Positions 12,001-27,000 of a stretch of DNA of 64,000 nucleotides are shown here, piece by piece. Every line of letters starts with the position of its first letter. The stretch's first letter is position 1. A program made the translations under genes and the position numbers. The notes beneath the pieces are model-generated. The model was not told the origin of the DNA, did no database searches, and saw only the letters and a list, made by a program, of their open reading frames with translations. This DNA comes from Phoronis australis (taxonomy: Eukaryota; Phoronida; Phoronidae): assembly GCA_002633005.1 (NCBI GenBank), contig NMRA01000021.1, positions 1,115,612-1,179,611 on the forward strand. The letters are read 5' to 3'.

Positions 12001-15000
12001 TGAGAGAAAGTTTGATAAAACTGGACAAATACTCCTGGAAAGCATTTTTTTATCTTTGGAACAAAGGAGAGTTCCATCATCTTGTAAGCAGAGACAGACC
12101 CATTGTTTGTAACTTAAATCAGTCTTGACTCACAATTAAAGGAGTATCTCAAACTTTTGATTCAACAATGGCTGGCTAAGATATGGAAACTAAATTTCAG
12201 GCTTGTTACTCTTGAAAAATCAGTTACATAAGATTCCTTTTTCATGCAGTGAGATAATTCACATTTTGTTATTGACAAGAACATCAAAGCGATCAGGGTC
12301 TCGAAGAAAATGCTTCTCTAGAATGGGGGCAAAATGGCCCACCCCACTATTGTGAATGGTGTGCAGACTCGTCACCTGTGACTTTCAGGAATCGCCGACT
12401 CACTCGGCAACAATTCAAGATGGGATGAAAGAGGGTAATGATTTTAAACCCTCAAGTGTATTCGTTAAAAATTCATCATTGACATCTTACCAGTGCAGAA
12501 CTGCCCTTTAAAGAGCTTAATGGCTGTCAATGAAATACAACCACCAATCTGTACTTTCCTTTCATTCCTATAAAACTTACTACTACCAAAATTTAATCTG
12601 TAGTTTCAAAAGCTCAATTTGATGGTAAAAAAGATTCATTTCTGTTACCAAATCTAGAGTAGAAAACACTGTTCAAGACAGTCCTTACGGGTGGGCAGGT
12701 GAAATTTCTTCTTCTCATTCCTTCATTAGAATGATCGTACCAGAATAACGCTTTGTCAAATCTAAGGTCTCTACCACAGCTGCCAACTGAAATTACTTTG
12801 AAAAAATGTGGGCGTTTACAACAATGTTTAAAGCTTTTGAAAAAAGTGCTATGAAATAATTTTCACCAAAATTAGTGAGAGTTTATTAACTAAAATTTCC
12901 TTACTCTTTTTTGTTGAGATACATTCCTTTATCCAGGATTTCGAAAATAGGGTGTCCAAAATGGGGTTCCCAATATTCCAGGGTGTCCATGATTCCGAAG
13001 CGTAACCCCCCCAACCCCAGCAATCCCCCAAACACACAGATTTTTTTTACAAAAAATGCATAGACCAAGGTTTTTACATCTGAGTTTACAAAACAGCCTT
13101 CTGTAGTGAGCATTTTTACTAAAAAAAATGTAGACCAAGAAGATTTAATGCTATCAACCAAGTGTGAGCATAGCAACATTGTATATACTTTGTGTACTTT
13201 GCAACTATGTACATTGTGTATTTCTTCCTGCTTCAAAAAAGAGCCCCCACTGTGAGCCTTCAGAGGCTTCCTAGTATTCATTACAATGTGGAGTCCAAGG
13301 TTCCTATTGACAGTAGGTGTCCAAATGGTACATTGGGCGTCCTTGCCAGGGCTTCCAGATTAGTGCTAGGGCGTCCATTTGGACGCCCAGGACGTGCGCT
13401 GCATAAAAGCCTGTTGAGATATTTGATGGATTAAAATTTGTGTTTTAAACTGAAGCTTCGCACTAATTTCTGAAAATATTTAGCCATGCTTTAAAGGTTT
13501 ATCAATGAAAACTGAATTCTCAATTCACCCTGTAACTATGGGAGCAACAATTTCCCCAGTATATGATATCAGTGGACTTAAATAAGAAATGCTCCAATCA
13601 AATTCCCATAAACATGTACAAGTTTTTGGTTATAATACTTTTTAGAAATAAAAGACAACTTCTCAGACGTTAAATATTTCCGTTTTCGGCAAGTGCCAAG
13701 ATCACAAGACATTGATAATGCTTATACTTATGTAACGGGGGCGGTATCTACGACCAAGGCGCCCCGATTTTACGAGCCCGGTGCGGACTGAGGGTGATAT
13801 TGAAAACTAGAAGTTGGTGAATAATACATAGGTTTATTGTAAGAATTTATAACTACAATATTCCACACTTACAAGCAATCCATTTGTTCCATGATTTAGT
13901 ATCGCAGCGTTGTGATTTATACAGTTCTGATACACGGGCAAGCCAGTCGCTGATTAATAGTTGTGTGTGCAAGAACGGGGCAATTTGGTTATTCAGATCC
14001 GAAAGGTGAGATGCAATCAAGCTCGGGAGGAGCCCGAGAATTGCTGGGGCTAAACTATTGGCAACCAAGTTCGGGAGGAGCCCGAAAGCTGCACAAACAG
14101 TTGCAATTTGGTGTGAGTGAAGGTGTACATGTTTGCTTCTTGAACTCTGCGACTGGACTCCTCGTGTCTGACAGAGACAAAGCTTAAGTACACAATTTCA
14201 ACCAATCAGACAAGATCTGAAGGGCGAGGCCCATAGCTCCTAGCTTCTGACCATATTTGGCCATGTCCAAAGGACTCAAAATCATAGGAAAATTCCATAC
14301 GTAATACACAGCTTGACCGCTAGAGGGCGCATATATCTTACTTACATAATCATGTCCAGGGCACTCCTGTTACACTTAATTTAAGCGAAACATGCAACAT
14401 AGCAAATATTTATACTCCTGTAGATTATAAGTCACACGCCAAAGATGTATCTACGCAGACAAAATGGGATAACGGTGAAAGTTTGTTTCTTTTCTACCAT
14501 AAATTTGATCATTTCAGAACAGATTATTTTTGAAATAGGGTTGACACTCCCTAACAAGTGTAACAAAGTTACTTGTGGAAATGTAAAATCCAATAGCAGC
14601 AACGAGATACATTCTTGGGCTTTCAAGTATTGAACAAAGGCACAGACTAGCCCAGGTGAAAGCAATGTTCTGGGTGGCTAAATACAGGAAACATCTCTTG
14701 CATGATCAGTTGGCTGTAAGGCACCAGATTAAAGCGTGGCAAATCATGGTTGGCAGCAGCGGAGACCACAGTAGAAAGAGTGCGTGTGCTGGATCTGGTT
14801 TGCAGAGGAGAAGAGTATATGAAGGTGGATGACAAAACAGGTAGCAGATTCACCGGGGTTGTCATTACTATGGGCCGAGAGTGTCGTGAGAGGGCGGCTT
14901 GCAGTTAACAGTGAAGTTCTCGAGCTGGTCTATGCAAATTGTAGTGAGGGAGATGCTGTGGTGTACACTGATGGAAGGGTTAAAAGAGGAGAAAGATCTG

Positions 15001-18000
15001 GATGGTCTATGTAGTCAATGTGGATGGCAAAATAGTAGCGAAAAATGGAGAGGCATATGAGCTCACGACATCTAGTATGAAGATGGAGGAGGTTGCTGCT
15101 GAAAAGGCACTTGCATGGCTATACAGGAAAGCACTTATACCTGTGCAGACTCTCAGCGCATGCGGACAAAAATCGAAAAGGATATCTCAAACCCGAGTGG
15201 CTGCTGCATTTACAAAACAGTGGACTGAGAAAGCTGACTTGGATATTCTCCCCTGGGCATAACGGGGTTGCCGGAAATGAGAAAGCTGACAAGTTAGCGG
15301 GAAATGCACCGATACAAGATGCCCTCAGATTGGGAGAGAGTTAGATTCTCAGAGCGCTAAGAGAAGTGGAGCCACAGGAGAATGGAGATGCAACTGACAG
15401 AATGCAGTTGTTTGGATATGAGAGCAGGCTGTGGTGCTGATAGTCCGTTGCATGGCTGGGCAAGACAACTGTGTAATCAGCAGTTGGCTGGAGTGGTTAG
15501 TCAAAGGACCATGTCAAGGTGATGACATGGAAAGCCGAGCATTTATGGGTCTGCCCCGAGTGTGACCACGCTGGTTCTGCACCCACGTAATACCCAAGTA
15601 AGTAAAATCCTGATACGATTGACTAAAAGAGTGACAGAAAAGAAAACAGAACCTGCATACTTGTTACGAATGGACTACAGGTCATATAAACTGAAACCAA
15701 CATTTATTGTCAGTACATAGAGAAGTAAATACACAGAAGGCTAGAAAGGTATGAGGTGTGTTATAAAAACAACACCGGGCATGTGAAAAATGCCAGGAGA
15801 AAACGCCAGGACAAGGCCTTAATTCAGTCGAGCCTCAACAAAACGAATGAGCATAACCATGAAATCTCACCAATTTTGGATAAAAAATGACCAAAATTGA
15901 CATTTTTGGCTTTTCAAATGCTTCTTTTATCGTTGCCAATACCCACAAATTCTCAAAACATTCTCTGACAGTGACTATTGCATAGAATTTGAAAATGGCA
16001 TTTAGGATATGTAAGGGGCTACTTAACTTTTTTGACGTTTAATAAGCGTGTCGTGCTTCTTTTATTTTGGTGGGATATTATAAAGAACATATTATATGGT
16101 GCTAATATTGATAATATGGAAAATGAAATTGATGTAAAACTCACTAGCCTTACATGTTTCTCAATATAAATCGGCTATTAACCATTTGTCTCGTGTCCTA
16201 AACAACTTTCTTATTCCCAAACCAGAATTTTGGCTTCCTCTAATCAGAAGTGTAACTGGTCCCACCAACTTGCCTAGACAAATACAACCTGTCAGCATAT
16301 AAAACTCTCGAGTCTTTAAGCTGCGAAATATCCACAGTCATCTGAAACTTAATGAAACCGGTCTGAAGATGAGTCAACTTTTCTCTGAGCACAGTGAACT
16401 GAGTGAAGAATAAGAGGGTACTACTATTATAATGGTTTAAGAGTCCTAAATCAAAAGCTGTGTTTGACAGGAACCATAGGTTTACTTAATGCCACTTTAA
16501 ATGTCATTGGCATAAACCCAACTATGGTCATGAGTGAACAGACTTTTAATTAAATCAAAAGATCTTTTTAGTCATCAGTTGTAAGAACTGGCAATAAGTA
16601 TAAGTCAAGACTTAGAGGACTGGAAATCACAATGTAATATTTTGCAACAAGTCAATTCCTGAAAAACCTTACCTACCTGTGCTGACTAATTGGAGACCAA
16701 AGACATCAGAAAAATCAGGTGTCTACGGTAAAAAATAACTGCAGGAAGTCTGGTTATAGCTTGTGCTAGACATGTGCAGACTACCCCAGTGGACCCATTG
16801 CACTGATCACCAGGAATTAATTTAAGTTTCGATCATTAATGAACATAGTTAAAACCGAACTAGAAAGCTAGAGACCTGACTACTAGTGTGCCCTAGTGGG
16901 ACTAGAAAACACAACCTTCAATTAAGAAGCTCTTAAAGCTACACTGCTTTATCTACGCATCACATGAATTCCATTAGTAACATCTAGTTATTCTGTGAAT
17001 CCAGTCAGTTGTCATATTTGGGAAAACGAGTCTCCTGAATTTCCACGAAGATTATGAATTTCACCACAAAATGTTCAGAGCACCATCGATAATGCTAAAT
17101 CTGAATTCTGTCATTTGCTTGTTATGCTGCACTATAAATTGAAATACGTTTCTTAGAGGGCGGGGTAATATGAATTTGAAATCTTATCAGCTCATGAGCT
17201 AGGCAATGACACCGTTGCTACAGACTGTGACAGGGAAATGTTCAAGTCCTGAAATGAAGTCTAACAAAGCAAACATTTTAACTGGCAGTTATTTCCTTGT
17301 ATGATTAATAACACGGGGTCCTCTATTACAATGCTTGAGGTGCATGATGACAGTTCCCTAGAAACTGACGGGAGTATTGGTGGCTTGACATTTAGACTTT
17401 AATGAGACCAGCATGATAGATTTGGGTGACATGTTAGTGTTGCAAAACAAATACCAATCATTGACGTAAAATTTTAGACAAAAACCAACACCAACGGTAT
17501 GTAATGATTGTGTAACCAAAACGTATGGAACTGTCATTCCAAAAAACAAAATTACGCTGGTTATTTGTATTATATATAAATAATTATGTGGGCACATAAA
17601 AATGTAAGAATCAACAATATATTTCCATATATCCAATCTGTTCTACATGTGATTATTCGATTTGGGAAATCAAGTTCAAACACTTGACAATAATCAATTA
17701 TCTTTTATGATACTCCATAAATCAGGCCATCGAGTCTGTGACGTCAAAATATGTTTAAACTGTGGAACGCCCACAATGCAAGTGTGCCGAATTTGTGAAA
17801 GAAACCACCAACCACTGTAAACATGGGCGTATAAAGGAACCAGGGAAAAAATAATAAGAGCAAATAAAACTACTCTATGCCAACAATGATTCATAACAAG
17901 TAGTTAAGAAGTGGACGAAAAATGATCAGGTCCAGAATTGTCCTAGGTCAACTTGCAGTGTAAGGGTGCAGTCTTCCACTTACTGTACTAACCGGGTAGG

Positions 18001-21000
18001 AACTTAGTACACAATATGGCCGACAATGAAAATCTACTTTGTCAAATTTCTATGAAAATTTTTGTCTACTACTAGAATATGGTTCATAATACACATCTCA
18101 TAAAACAACTTAAGGTAACTTTGCATAACTTGGGTAACTTGAAGAATGGAAAATTACAATTTTGTCAATTAGATAGAATTGAGTGAGAAATTACATATCA
18201 TTGGTGTTTCACGATAAGATTTTCGAGAAGGGGGGGTGAGTGTTTACACGAAAACTTGATTCGCTGACGCAAATGGCTGCACCATGCTTTTTACATGAGC
18301 ACACGAGCATTAAAATACACTAAACATGGCTTTGAAAATAAAAATCTGGAAATTATCAGGGAGGGTGCTTTAAAGTCAAATGATGATAGCCTAGACCCAA
18401 TTGCACAATTCCAAAACGCAGACCAATCTACATTTTTCTTCAGATCTTGTAGCACATTTTCTGGTACTTTAAAGGCGTACTGCCATGCTACAATAAATAA
18501 AAATTTTACAAAGCTAGGTTTTTTGAGACACCGGGGCTGAATAGTACTAAAGACGATATCTAAGAAGTAAGATTCTAATCATATTAGACCCTTACAGCTG
18601 ATTTCATAAAGATGGTTAAAGTTAAACCTGGTTTAAACTGAACCTAGACTAGGTTTAAAGATAATCTGTATTTCATAAAGGTGGCTTAACTTTTAGACCA
18701 GTGGTGCAGAAAAACCTGGTTTAACTCCAGTTTAGACCTGGTCTAAGTCAGCTTCCATTTCACCAACTAGGTCTTTATTCTTTAGACCTGTATTAAGATC
18801 TTAACTTTAGAGATGGTCAGACCCAGGTTCAACTGTTAAATATGGCAGACTTGAATGATATAGGTGCAACTGAATGATGTCCTGGTGTGCATTTACACCG
18901 CAGTTTTAGAGTGGAAATGATTATTTTCAATATTCAGACACAAGATCAAATGTAGCAGGGACAGATGGGAAGGTCGGTCAAGGACTTTTTAAAAGGGGGG
19001 ACCAAGTCAACAATTTAAAAATTATAGATTTGATATCACTAAAATCAAGGGAAAAGGGGTGTCCGGACCCCTTGACCCCCCTTGGATCCGCCTATGTGTA
19101 CCAGTACGAGCTCCAGGATGGTTTCCTGCGGATTCCTCAGAACATATGACTGGTCGAGAAGGGCATCGTCCTCGTAAGCGCTACGGGTTTGACTGAAGAC
19201 AGCATCTTCTGATTATTCTGAGTTCCACCTCCATTGGTCTCCAATTTAATGTTATCGTGAAGAGGTCTTGCCCCCCCCTTTGTACACGAAAAACGAAAAA
19301 TAAAATGACACTGAAAAAATTCGGACACTTATCATGTTGCGGCTAATCGTGAGCATGTACTATAATGTGTGCACGTGTGTTTGGCACAGACTTTACATTT
19401 TTCCTCGTGAGAGCTTTTAGACCTTTTTCGCAAATGTCTGCTCCACTAGTGTGTGCCAATGTGTGCCCACATGATCAAGGTTTCATTGAAGCACTTCATT
19501 AGTTTCTTTGTTGGGTTAATTCATATCCACACAGCAGGGGGGCTTAGATACTTTGAACCTGGTTTTACTAAATGGACTCCCTGGTCTAAACAAAACCAGG
19601 CTTTCAGACTTTTAGACCACATTGGTGAAATACATGTTAGGTCTAGAATTAGAACAGGTTTAGGAAGACCAGGTTTAAGTCTTAAACCTGGTTTTGTTAA
19701 ACTTACCTTTATGAAATAGGCTGCTAGTGTTTGCTTTTGTTGAGAAATTTCATAAAATAAAATTCCACAGCTTTTTAGCATGGGCTTCAAGGCATAATTA
19801 CAAAATGTTATCAGAATCCAATGACAGTTAGTGAGATCACACACTCCATACTTAGATACCTTATCTCAAACACAAGAAACTTATCAGTGAGACTCAGACA
19901 GGTATCCCATAGCCTTTAATGTGGCCCAAAGTCATGATTACTGCAGTGGGGTGACAGCTAACAGCAAGCACAAGTTAGAAAACTGAGACTCTGATTTAGG
20001 TAGACTTAGTTCTTGTTTTCAAGACTGGCTATTCATAGTGCGATGCTAATGAATTAAAGCCATCATTTTACCGTCTGAAGACATAGAGTTCCATTGAGCG
20101 TAAGACAGTAGCTTGCACATCCAGAGAAAAATCATCGCTTATGAAACTCAAACAGTGATTTCAATCACCCAACAGAACACTTAAAGCCCTCGCCAATCAC
20201 TTCAGTGGCCCACATTTTACAATAGCTATAGAGCTCCAAGACATACTCAATAAACACTCGCTTTTCTCTCGCATGATTTTGCTAGGTCTTGGACTACCTT
20301 TATCGTAAAAATCCAAGAAACGTTTTCCGCATTATGTGAGGACCAGACAAAATGGGTGGACCAAGAGCCCACACATTACCTGAATGCATACAGATACAGG
20401 TAGAAACGTTGCCTCACAAGCACAAACCAATGGATTTGGGTCACGAACATTAGTCCTAAAAATTCTTAAACCTAGTACTGCACTGGTCTGACTCAATTCC
20501 AGGGACATAACAGTATTGTTGAAAATTTAAAAAACACTGGGGGAGTGTGTTTAAGCCGAGAAAATGTCTGGGTGGGTGTTTGCTCAATTTGGATTTATAT
20601 CCAAGGAGCCATATACGTGTTAAACACCTGAAAAGCACACCAAATAATCCCAACCCTGCGACAATTAAGAAATTAACAAGAATAAGTTCGTATCGTCTTC
20701 TCATCAAATACCAATCTATTCATTCTGCGAATTCCGACTCAGAGAGAGCTTATCTTCTTTGATTTCTTCAAACTTATATTGATGTTATTGTTGAAATTGC
20801 TTTGTCGGCAGTTTAGCTCGACAAAATCTCACCAATGTAGAATGGCACACATCAGTGAAATTCCATTTTTCAATTGTTCATAAAAACAAGAAGCCCTTAA
20901 GTGGCGTGCTTCATAGGCTTTTACGCTCTATACCGTAGCTCAGTACTACCAGACATTTAAAGGTATGATGACAAATGGTTAGCTTGGTATCCTGAACCAC

Positions 21001-24000
21001 ACTAATCCTTTCATACAAAACGCAAATCCAATCTCGGTGCCTTAAGGTTATTGGCGATTGGATGAGTATTATTTCAAATATTTAGAAAATGGTAAATTTA
21101 ACTAAGTAAAAGAAAAATTTTGAAAGTAGATTAGAAAAAGATTGTAAACTTTAATTTTTGACTTCATGCAAATCTGTAAAACGACAGCTTTGACTAGTAA
21201 AAAAGACCCAGACAGGTGGTCTTGCAAGATGCAGCACCAACAATTTCCCATTTCAACTAAAGAAACAACGGCTGCTGGGAAAATTATGTTGGTTCTGACA
21301 CAAACATTTCATTATCGTTCACTTCCTACAGAAAGCAGGTCAATCCAAATACATGGCCTGCTCATGCGTAGGTGTTGTATGACAAATTACTCCAACTCCC
21401 ATCTCTTTATTTCTCATTGTACTTTGATGCACCACAGGACTTTGTGGCATCTAGAGATTTTTAACAGAAACCAAACAAAATCAGACATCCCAAATCGAGC
21501 CCCAGGACAATTGCCAACACTGCTTTGGAAAACAGTGCATTTGGCAATTAATACAGAAAGAGTGAGTAAGAATTAGAGCAGACATTTCTGAGATGCGACA
21601 TTCCAAAGATATCCCATCTAGGATATGTTGTAATGCCCACTACTTTTCCAAAAGTATGCTTTTAAGCCCCCCCCCCCACCCCTTCAACAGCTTGGCACGA
21701 ATCTGCAACCCATCATGATAGTTTGAGATGTGCCTGAGAATAAACGGCAGATGAAGACAAATTAGGCAACCTCTTGGAGAGCAGCAATCGCTTCCATCTT
21801 TAGCTATACTGTCAAAAGTCTAGCTGACACAAAACAACTTTAAAATAAACCATTTCCAGTACCACCTTATGCCCCAGGTGAAGTCCTGACAAAAAGAAAT
21901 CGTAAATACAAATATTTCATAGTCATTAAACCTAATGTAAAATACAGTCACACTCTGTTATGAATTACTCAGGTTCAAAAAGAGGTACATGTACACTGCC
22001 ACCTTCTATTCAGGATGATTGGTCTGAGTGAATCTGATACTTAAGCACAGTGGGGGTATCTGATGTCACATGATTGTACAACTGTGTCCTGAAAGGGGAT
22101 GAGGGGTCAGATTTTTTAATTTGATTTCTTAATGACTCAATAACAAGGAAGTCACATGCAATTGCGATTGGATATCAGACAGCATGTTGGCTTGATCTCA
22201 AATCAGAACATTTCCTGCCAATAATGCACATAATTTGAAATTGATCTCTTATATGGAGTATTGTTTTCCTTAGTGTTGAAATATTGGGTGGAGAGAGGTG
22301 ATGGAAACGATCGGAAAGTTCATGTGGAGTACAAAATTTCAGGCTGTTTCCTTCCTCAATAGAATTTTAAATTTAATCAACTCAGTTGGCCAGTATGAGG
22401 ACTTTTTGACCAACAACACATTCGCATACTGCCCATCAGTTTAACACTGGAATTTTTCTGGCTCTTTCACTAAGCTTAAGTGCCAGTAATGGACAGCAGG
22501 AGACCCTGTTCATATACAGCTTATTTTGATCTGCTGGAACATGGGAGTATTAAAGTGCGTAAGCCATTTCAAATTTGTTCAGATGCGTCGGACATGCGGC
22601 AGGTTTAGCATTCTCTCCACTATGTGACGCGTGTGTTGATCGCTGTTATAGGCTACTGCTAGACTTCGATCGGTGACCGACTCCGATCAAAGGTTAGGCA
22701 GCTGGTAATCACACACACCACATAGTGGCGAGATTGCGAACCTTACCCAAGACTGCCGTCACATGGTATACAAATATGTACCAGAACCGTGTACGCCAAA
22801 CTGACCCTTCTTGTATATTAGAAATTTGCTCAAACAGATCAAAATAATCTACCCATAACATTGTGGCAGACATGTTTCAATGAAAAATATAAGTTTTGTT
22901 TACCTGCACAAAATCTCCTCCCCGCCTACATAACAGGGAAGCCAACCCATATATTAGTCTCCGTGTCGAAAAAAATGTATTTTTCAAGTGAAAACTTATG
23001 AAAACAACTGATTTCCAACATTTTAAGATAGTTTAAATTTTAATCATGTGTCTTTACACCCCATACAACAATTTTCAATTTCAAATCGTGTTTAACTTAA
23101 AAAGCAACACAGCTTGTCAGTCACAATGGTCACATTCATGTTTCATGGCTTTAGCTGTTGATATGGTTGATTTTTCCGACATTACCAGGATGACCCAGCA
23201 TTTCTTGATTACTCGTTGAAATTTCCTAATCCATGCCTTTGTGTTGGTCTCAGTGCTGAAATCAGCATGACAAAACACAGTGAATTCCGTAAGAGGGTTT
23301 TTCATTAGTCAGACTTCCACAAAGCATTAAAGCAATTGTCCAATCACGAAAGGAAATTCTGTATACCGTACTCGTCCTGGTTACCGCCCAGGGCACTTAA
23401 ACTGGGAATCTAAAAACAGGGGGTGGGTGGTAAGCCGAGCATGGGCGGTAACCGGGACGAGTACGGTACAAGTTACATTATACTCTGGCACTCACCACTC
23501 AGGATACTTCTTCTTGGTCAAGTCTTTTGTTCTCGACTTAACACCTGCCAATTTCCGATATTTTGTGCCTCAATCTTTGCCGACATGACACTTCGAAATG
23601 CTGATATTTTCTAAAATATTTTTAACTTTCATTTGATTTTTGATGAGAAATATAAATCTTCAAAACACGTAACATTTGAAAAGTCGGTTGTAGGGATATT
23701 TAGGTGCTAAAGGTGCGTAGAATACCTGACGGTAATAAGTCGACAGCCCTGTCATATGTATGTGTGAACTAATTTTACAAAGCAAATTATTTAACAATTC
23801 TTCAATTGCCACACAAAAATTGTTCAAGTAAATGCTTTTCTATTTTTTCAGGGGCCAACTTGTAGCTCAGTCATTACGCAGATGTAATATCATAACTAAA
23901 AGGTGAGAAAACTACACAATCCATAACTCATAAGTACAAATGCACAAAATTTTGCCAAATGTTGCTAAAACATGCAAACAAAATTAGATTTCCTCTGGCA

Positions 24001-27000
24001 TTTCTTAACCACAGTGTCTCAAAATGAATAATTTTTACTTTGCATATCTCTTAGTAGTGTATGATAAAAGTTCACAACATACATTTGTATCTAAAATGAG
24101 ACAATCAGTCTATTAACATCAGACTCAATAAATCATCCATACTACACTGAGCTTATGGCCCTACTACAAACTACATGATGAAATCAGACAGTCTCAACTG
24201 TTTTTACAAACCAGGCAAAACTTATCTGAAAACTAAACAATAGCAAAGGCCATGAAATTACCACCTCTTATAATTTTAATAACATGTTAAAGGCATTAAC
24301 ATGATGTTTAGGCTAATTTTACAGATGTTGTGATTCACAATTAATTAACCCAATTATATTCAAAAACATCGAACAGGATTGAAGGTGGTACGGTAGTTAT
24401 ATTAATTTCGCTTAGCGAGTTTCCCACGAGAAATTAGTGAATCATGCAAGACCACGCAGAATCACATGGGTGAAAGGAGAGAGTTTATGATCGACATATG
24501 TCCCGAAAAATAGATAAATGATACGTGCGTCGCAAGCTCGTTACCAGAGATGAAAGGAGATTGATGTAGGAGATATAAGGTCATTTATTATGACTAGTAC
24601 AATTACAATAAAATGAATACAGGTAAATAAGTATAACAGGTAATCTCTGGTAAGATGGGCAATAAAAAGCGCCGACCGCGTGGAAGTACGAGAGAATGAC
24701 GAAAACTGGGAGGAAGAGGGTGGGAAAATTGAATGAGTTTTTGACGTACGACAATGTGGCCGGAACAAAGTGAATTGAAAGCGAGGTTACAATAACAAAG
24801 TAAAACGCCCCTAAAGACACGTGACAATCATCAGCCTATAAGAGCCAAGAGCTGACCAAACTCGAGGCACGTGATAACAACAGACCAATGCGAAGGCTGG
24901 AAAAACGTCGTGTAGTCCTGCACGAGGGAATAATGGAATAGACCAAGATGAGGGGGAAAAGGAGTAAGGCGAGTCCATATGCTCACATAAATATATTTAA
25001 CGAGTGAAATACCATTTATGATCGACATATGTCCCGAAAAATAGATAAATGATACGTGCGTCGCAAGCTCGTTACCAGAGATGAAAGGAGATTGATGTAG
25101 GAGATATAAGGTCATTTATTATGACTAGTACAATTACAATAAAATGAATACAGGTAAATAAGTATAACAGGTAATCTCTGGTAAGATGGGCAATAAAAAG
25201 CGCCACAGAGATGTTGTAAGACATCTCATGCCCATCCGGAGAGTTTCTTCATTTTGCTAAAGTCCTTACTGGCATATTAGCAAAATGGCAGACTGATGAA
25301 CTGATAGGTTGGTGAGGTTGAAATGTTGAATCATGGGATAGAATTCATGAATCATGGCATAGAATTCACTGTTTCATAGACGGCAACTAGCGCCACTGCT
25401 TAAATGTGGGTCTTATATAACATGTAGCTTTTGTGAGCTGAACATTTCAGTTCAGAGCACTTTGATACATAGGTCTAAGTATATTGCGAGACAAATTGTC
25501 AGCTCATTTAGAACAGAGACTCTATAAATCTGTGACTGTCACATGCTTCTCAAAATTGACTTCTTCCTTTTGCAAACTCGTATCTTTAAATTGTCAAGTT
25601 ACGGTAAAATCTTACCACTTTATTCAGACAAAAATAATTGTTAAATTTGCTTTTTTGTTTTTAAAATGACTCTTTGCTGTGAATGTACACAATTTCTCAA
25701 AATATTGTCAAATCGTAAGTACATTACAAAACTCCAACATGGATGGAAACCCATTAATTTGGTGCTAAATAATTTCCGTGCAGAAAAAATGAGACAATAA
25801 AATTTCCGGCTTGTAGGCTATATTGTGACCTGTATTGGTGAGATTTTACCATACTAACCAGATTTTGTCACTGATTTCAAAACAACAAACGTGACATTGA
25901 CAAGTTTCAGAAAAATAATAATTTTTTCATGACAAAATTCACCTTTTATGCAGTACTTGAGACATATAGATCTAACATACACTGACTCTGCATCAGCAGT
26001 TTCTAGACGAAAACAAACACCATTTATCAATCATTTGAAGTACAAGGCCTACAGTTTGCATGCACTTTGAACTTCAAAACTTCAGCCCACTAATTACAGG
26101 ACTTAAAAGGAAGCAATTGCTGTGTGTTTGTGATGATAAGAGGGATGTACCTAGAACAATGAAACCTCAATTCGTCCTCATTTATATCAGGATAAACACT
26201 GATAGTGAGAACTACAACTGCCCCCCCTCCCTCCCCAAATTCTCCCAGATTCCATTTGGCAGTTCGGGATACGAATGTCTGGCGGGCAACATCCTGGCTT
26301 TGCCCTGCCCCCCCCTCCCAACTCAAAATCCTGGATCCGCCCCTGTTACCAGTTATTTACCACATGAAATCTGATTTTCCTTGATCACAAATCAATTGGT
26401 AATTGAAGTAAAAAAATTTGCCTGATTTAAGAAACCAGAAAACCAATCACCAGATCATTATGGAAGCCCATATTACATAACACAAGGTACTATAAAACTG
26501 ACTTTTGCACCACACTATATTTAGGTCAAAACTGATGAGTTGAGTAGGATCTCGATAACAGTTACCCGATAACAGTTACCCGGTGGAAACCAAGGCAAGT
26601 AAATCATCACTGACGCCAGTGTACTAGTGTTTTTGGTCACAGCTGTTCAATTTCACCTGTCCCCAGCCAGTTTCATCATGATGCTAGTGATGTCCACTTC
26701 TGAGAGCAATTTAATTAACACAAAACTCTTACATACCTATGTAGGAACAGACTCGTTATAAGAAATACACAAGTTCACTTATTTGCATAGCTGTTCTAAA
26801 ATTCAAGTTTCCGCATACTGTACATCAAATCCGCATACCTCGTACTCGAGATGACTGATTTTCCCTTCTCCACTTTAGAATGTACAATATCTTCTAATTA
26901 AGCATGTTATGCAGGATTCAAAACTTGATATAAAGAAAAACTGTTTTGAAAAATTCATTTCACATCAAAACATTTTTAATATTCCTACAAAGTTTATTTC

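Noticed and set aside
12901-13281. 126-codon minus-strand open frame
   Set aside because: Contains a short internal repeat (TTGGTCTA with T/A-rich runs) and GTGTCCA repeats; looks like repetitive non-coding sequence.
21166-21576. 136-codon plus-strand open frame
   Set aside because: Has an ATG but no recognisable motif, no codon pattern like the real genes and no neighbouring exons.
23834-23903. Plus-strand segment TTTTTCAG...AAAAG|GTGAG with TAGCTCAGTCATTACG
   Set aside because: Good splice-like edges, but no frame of note. The A-box-like stretch has no B box, so neither an exon nor a tRNA gene can be supported.
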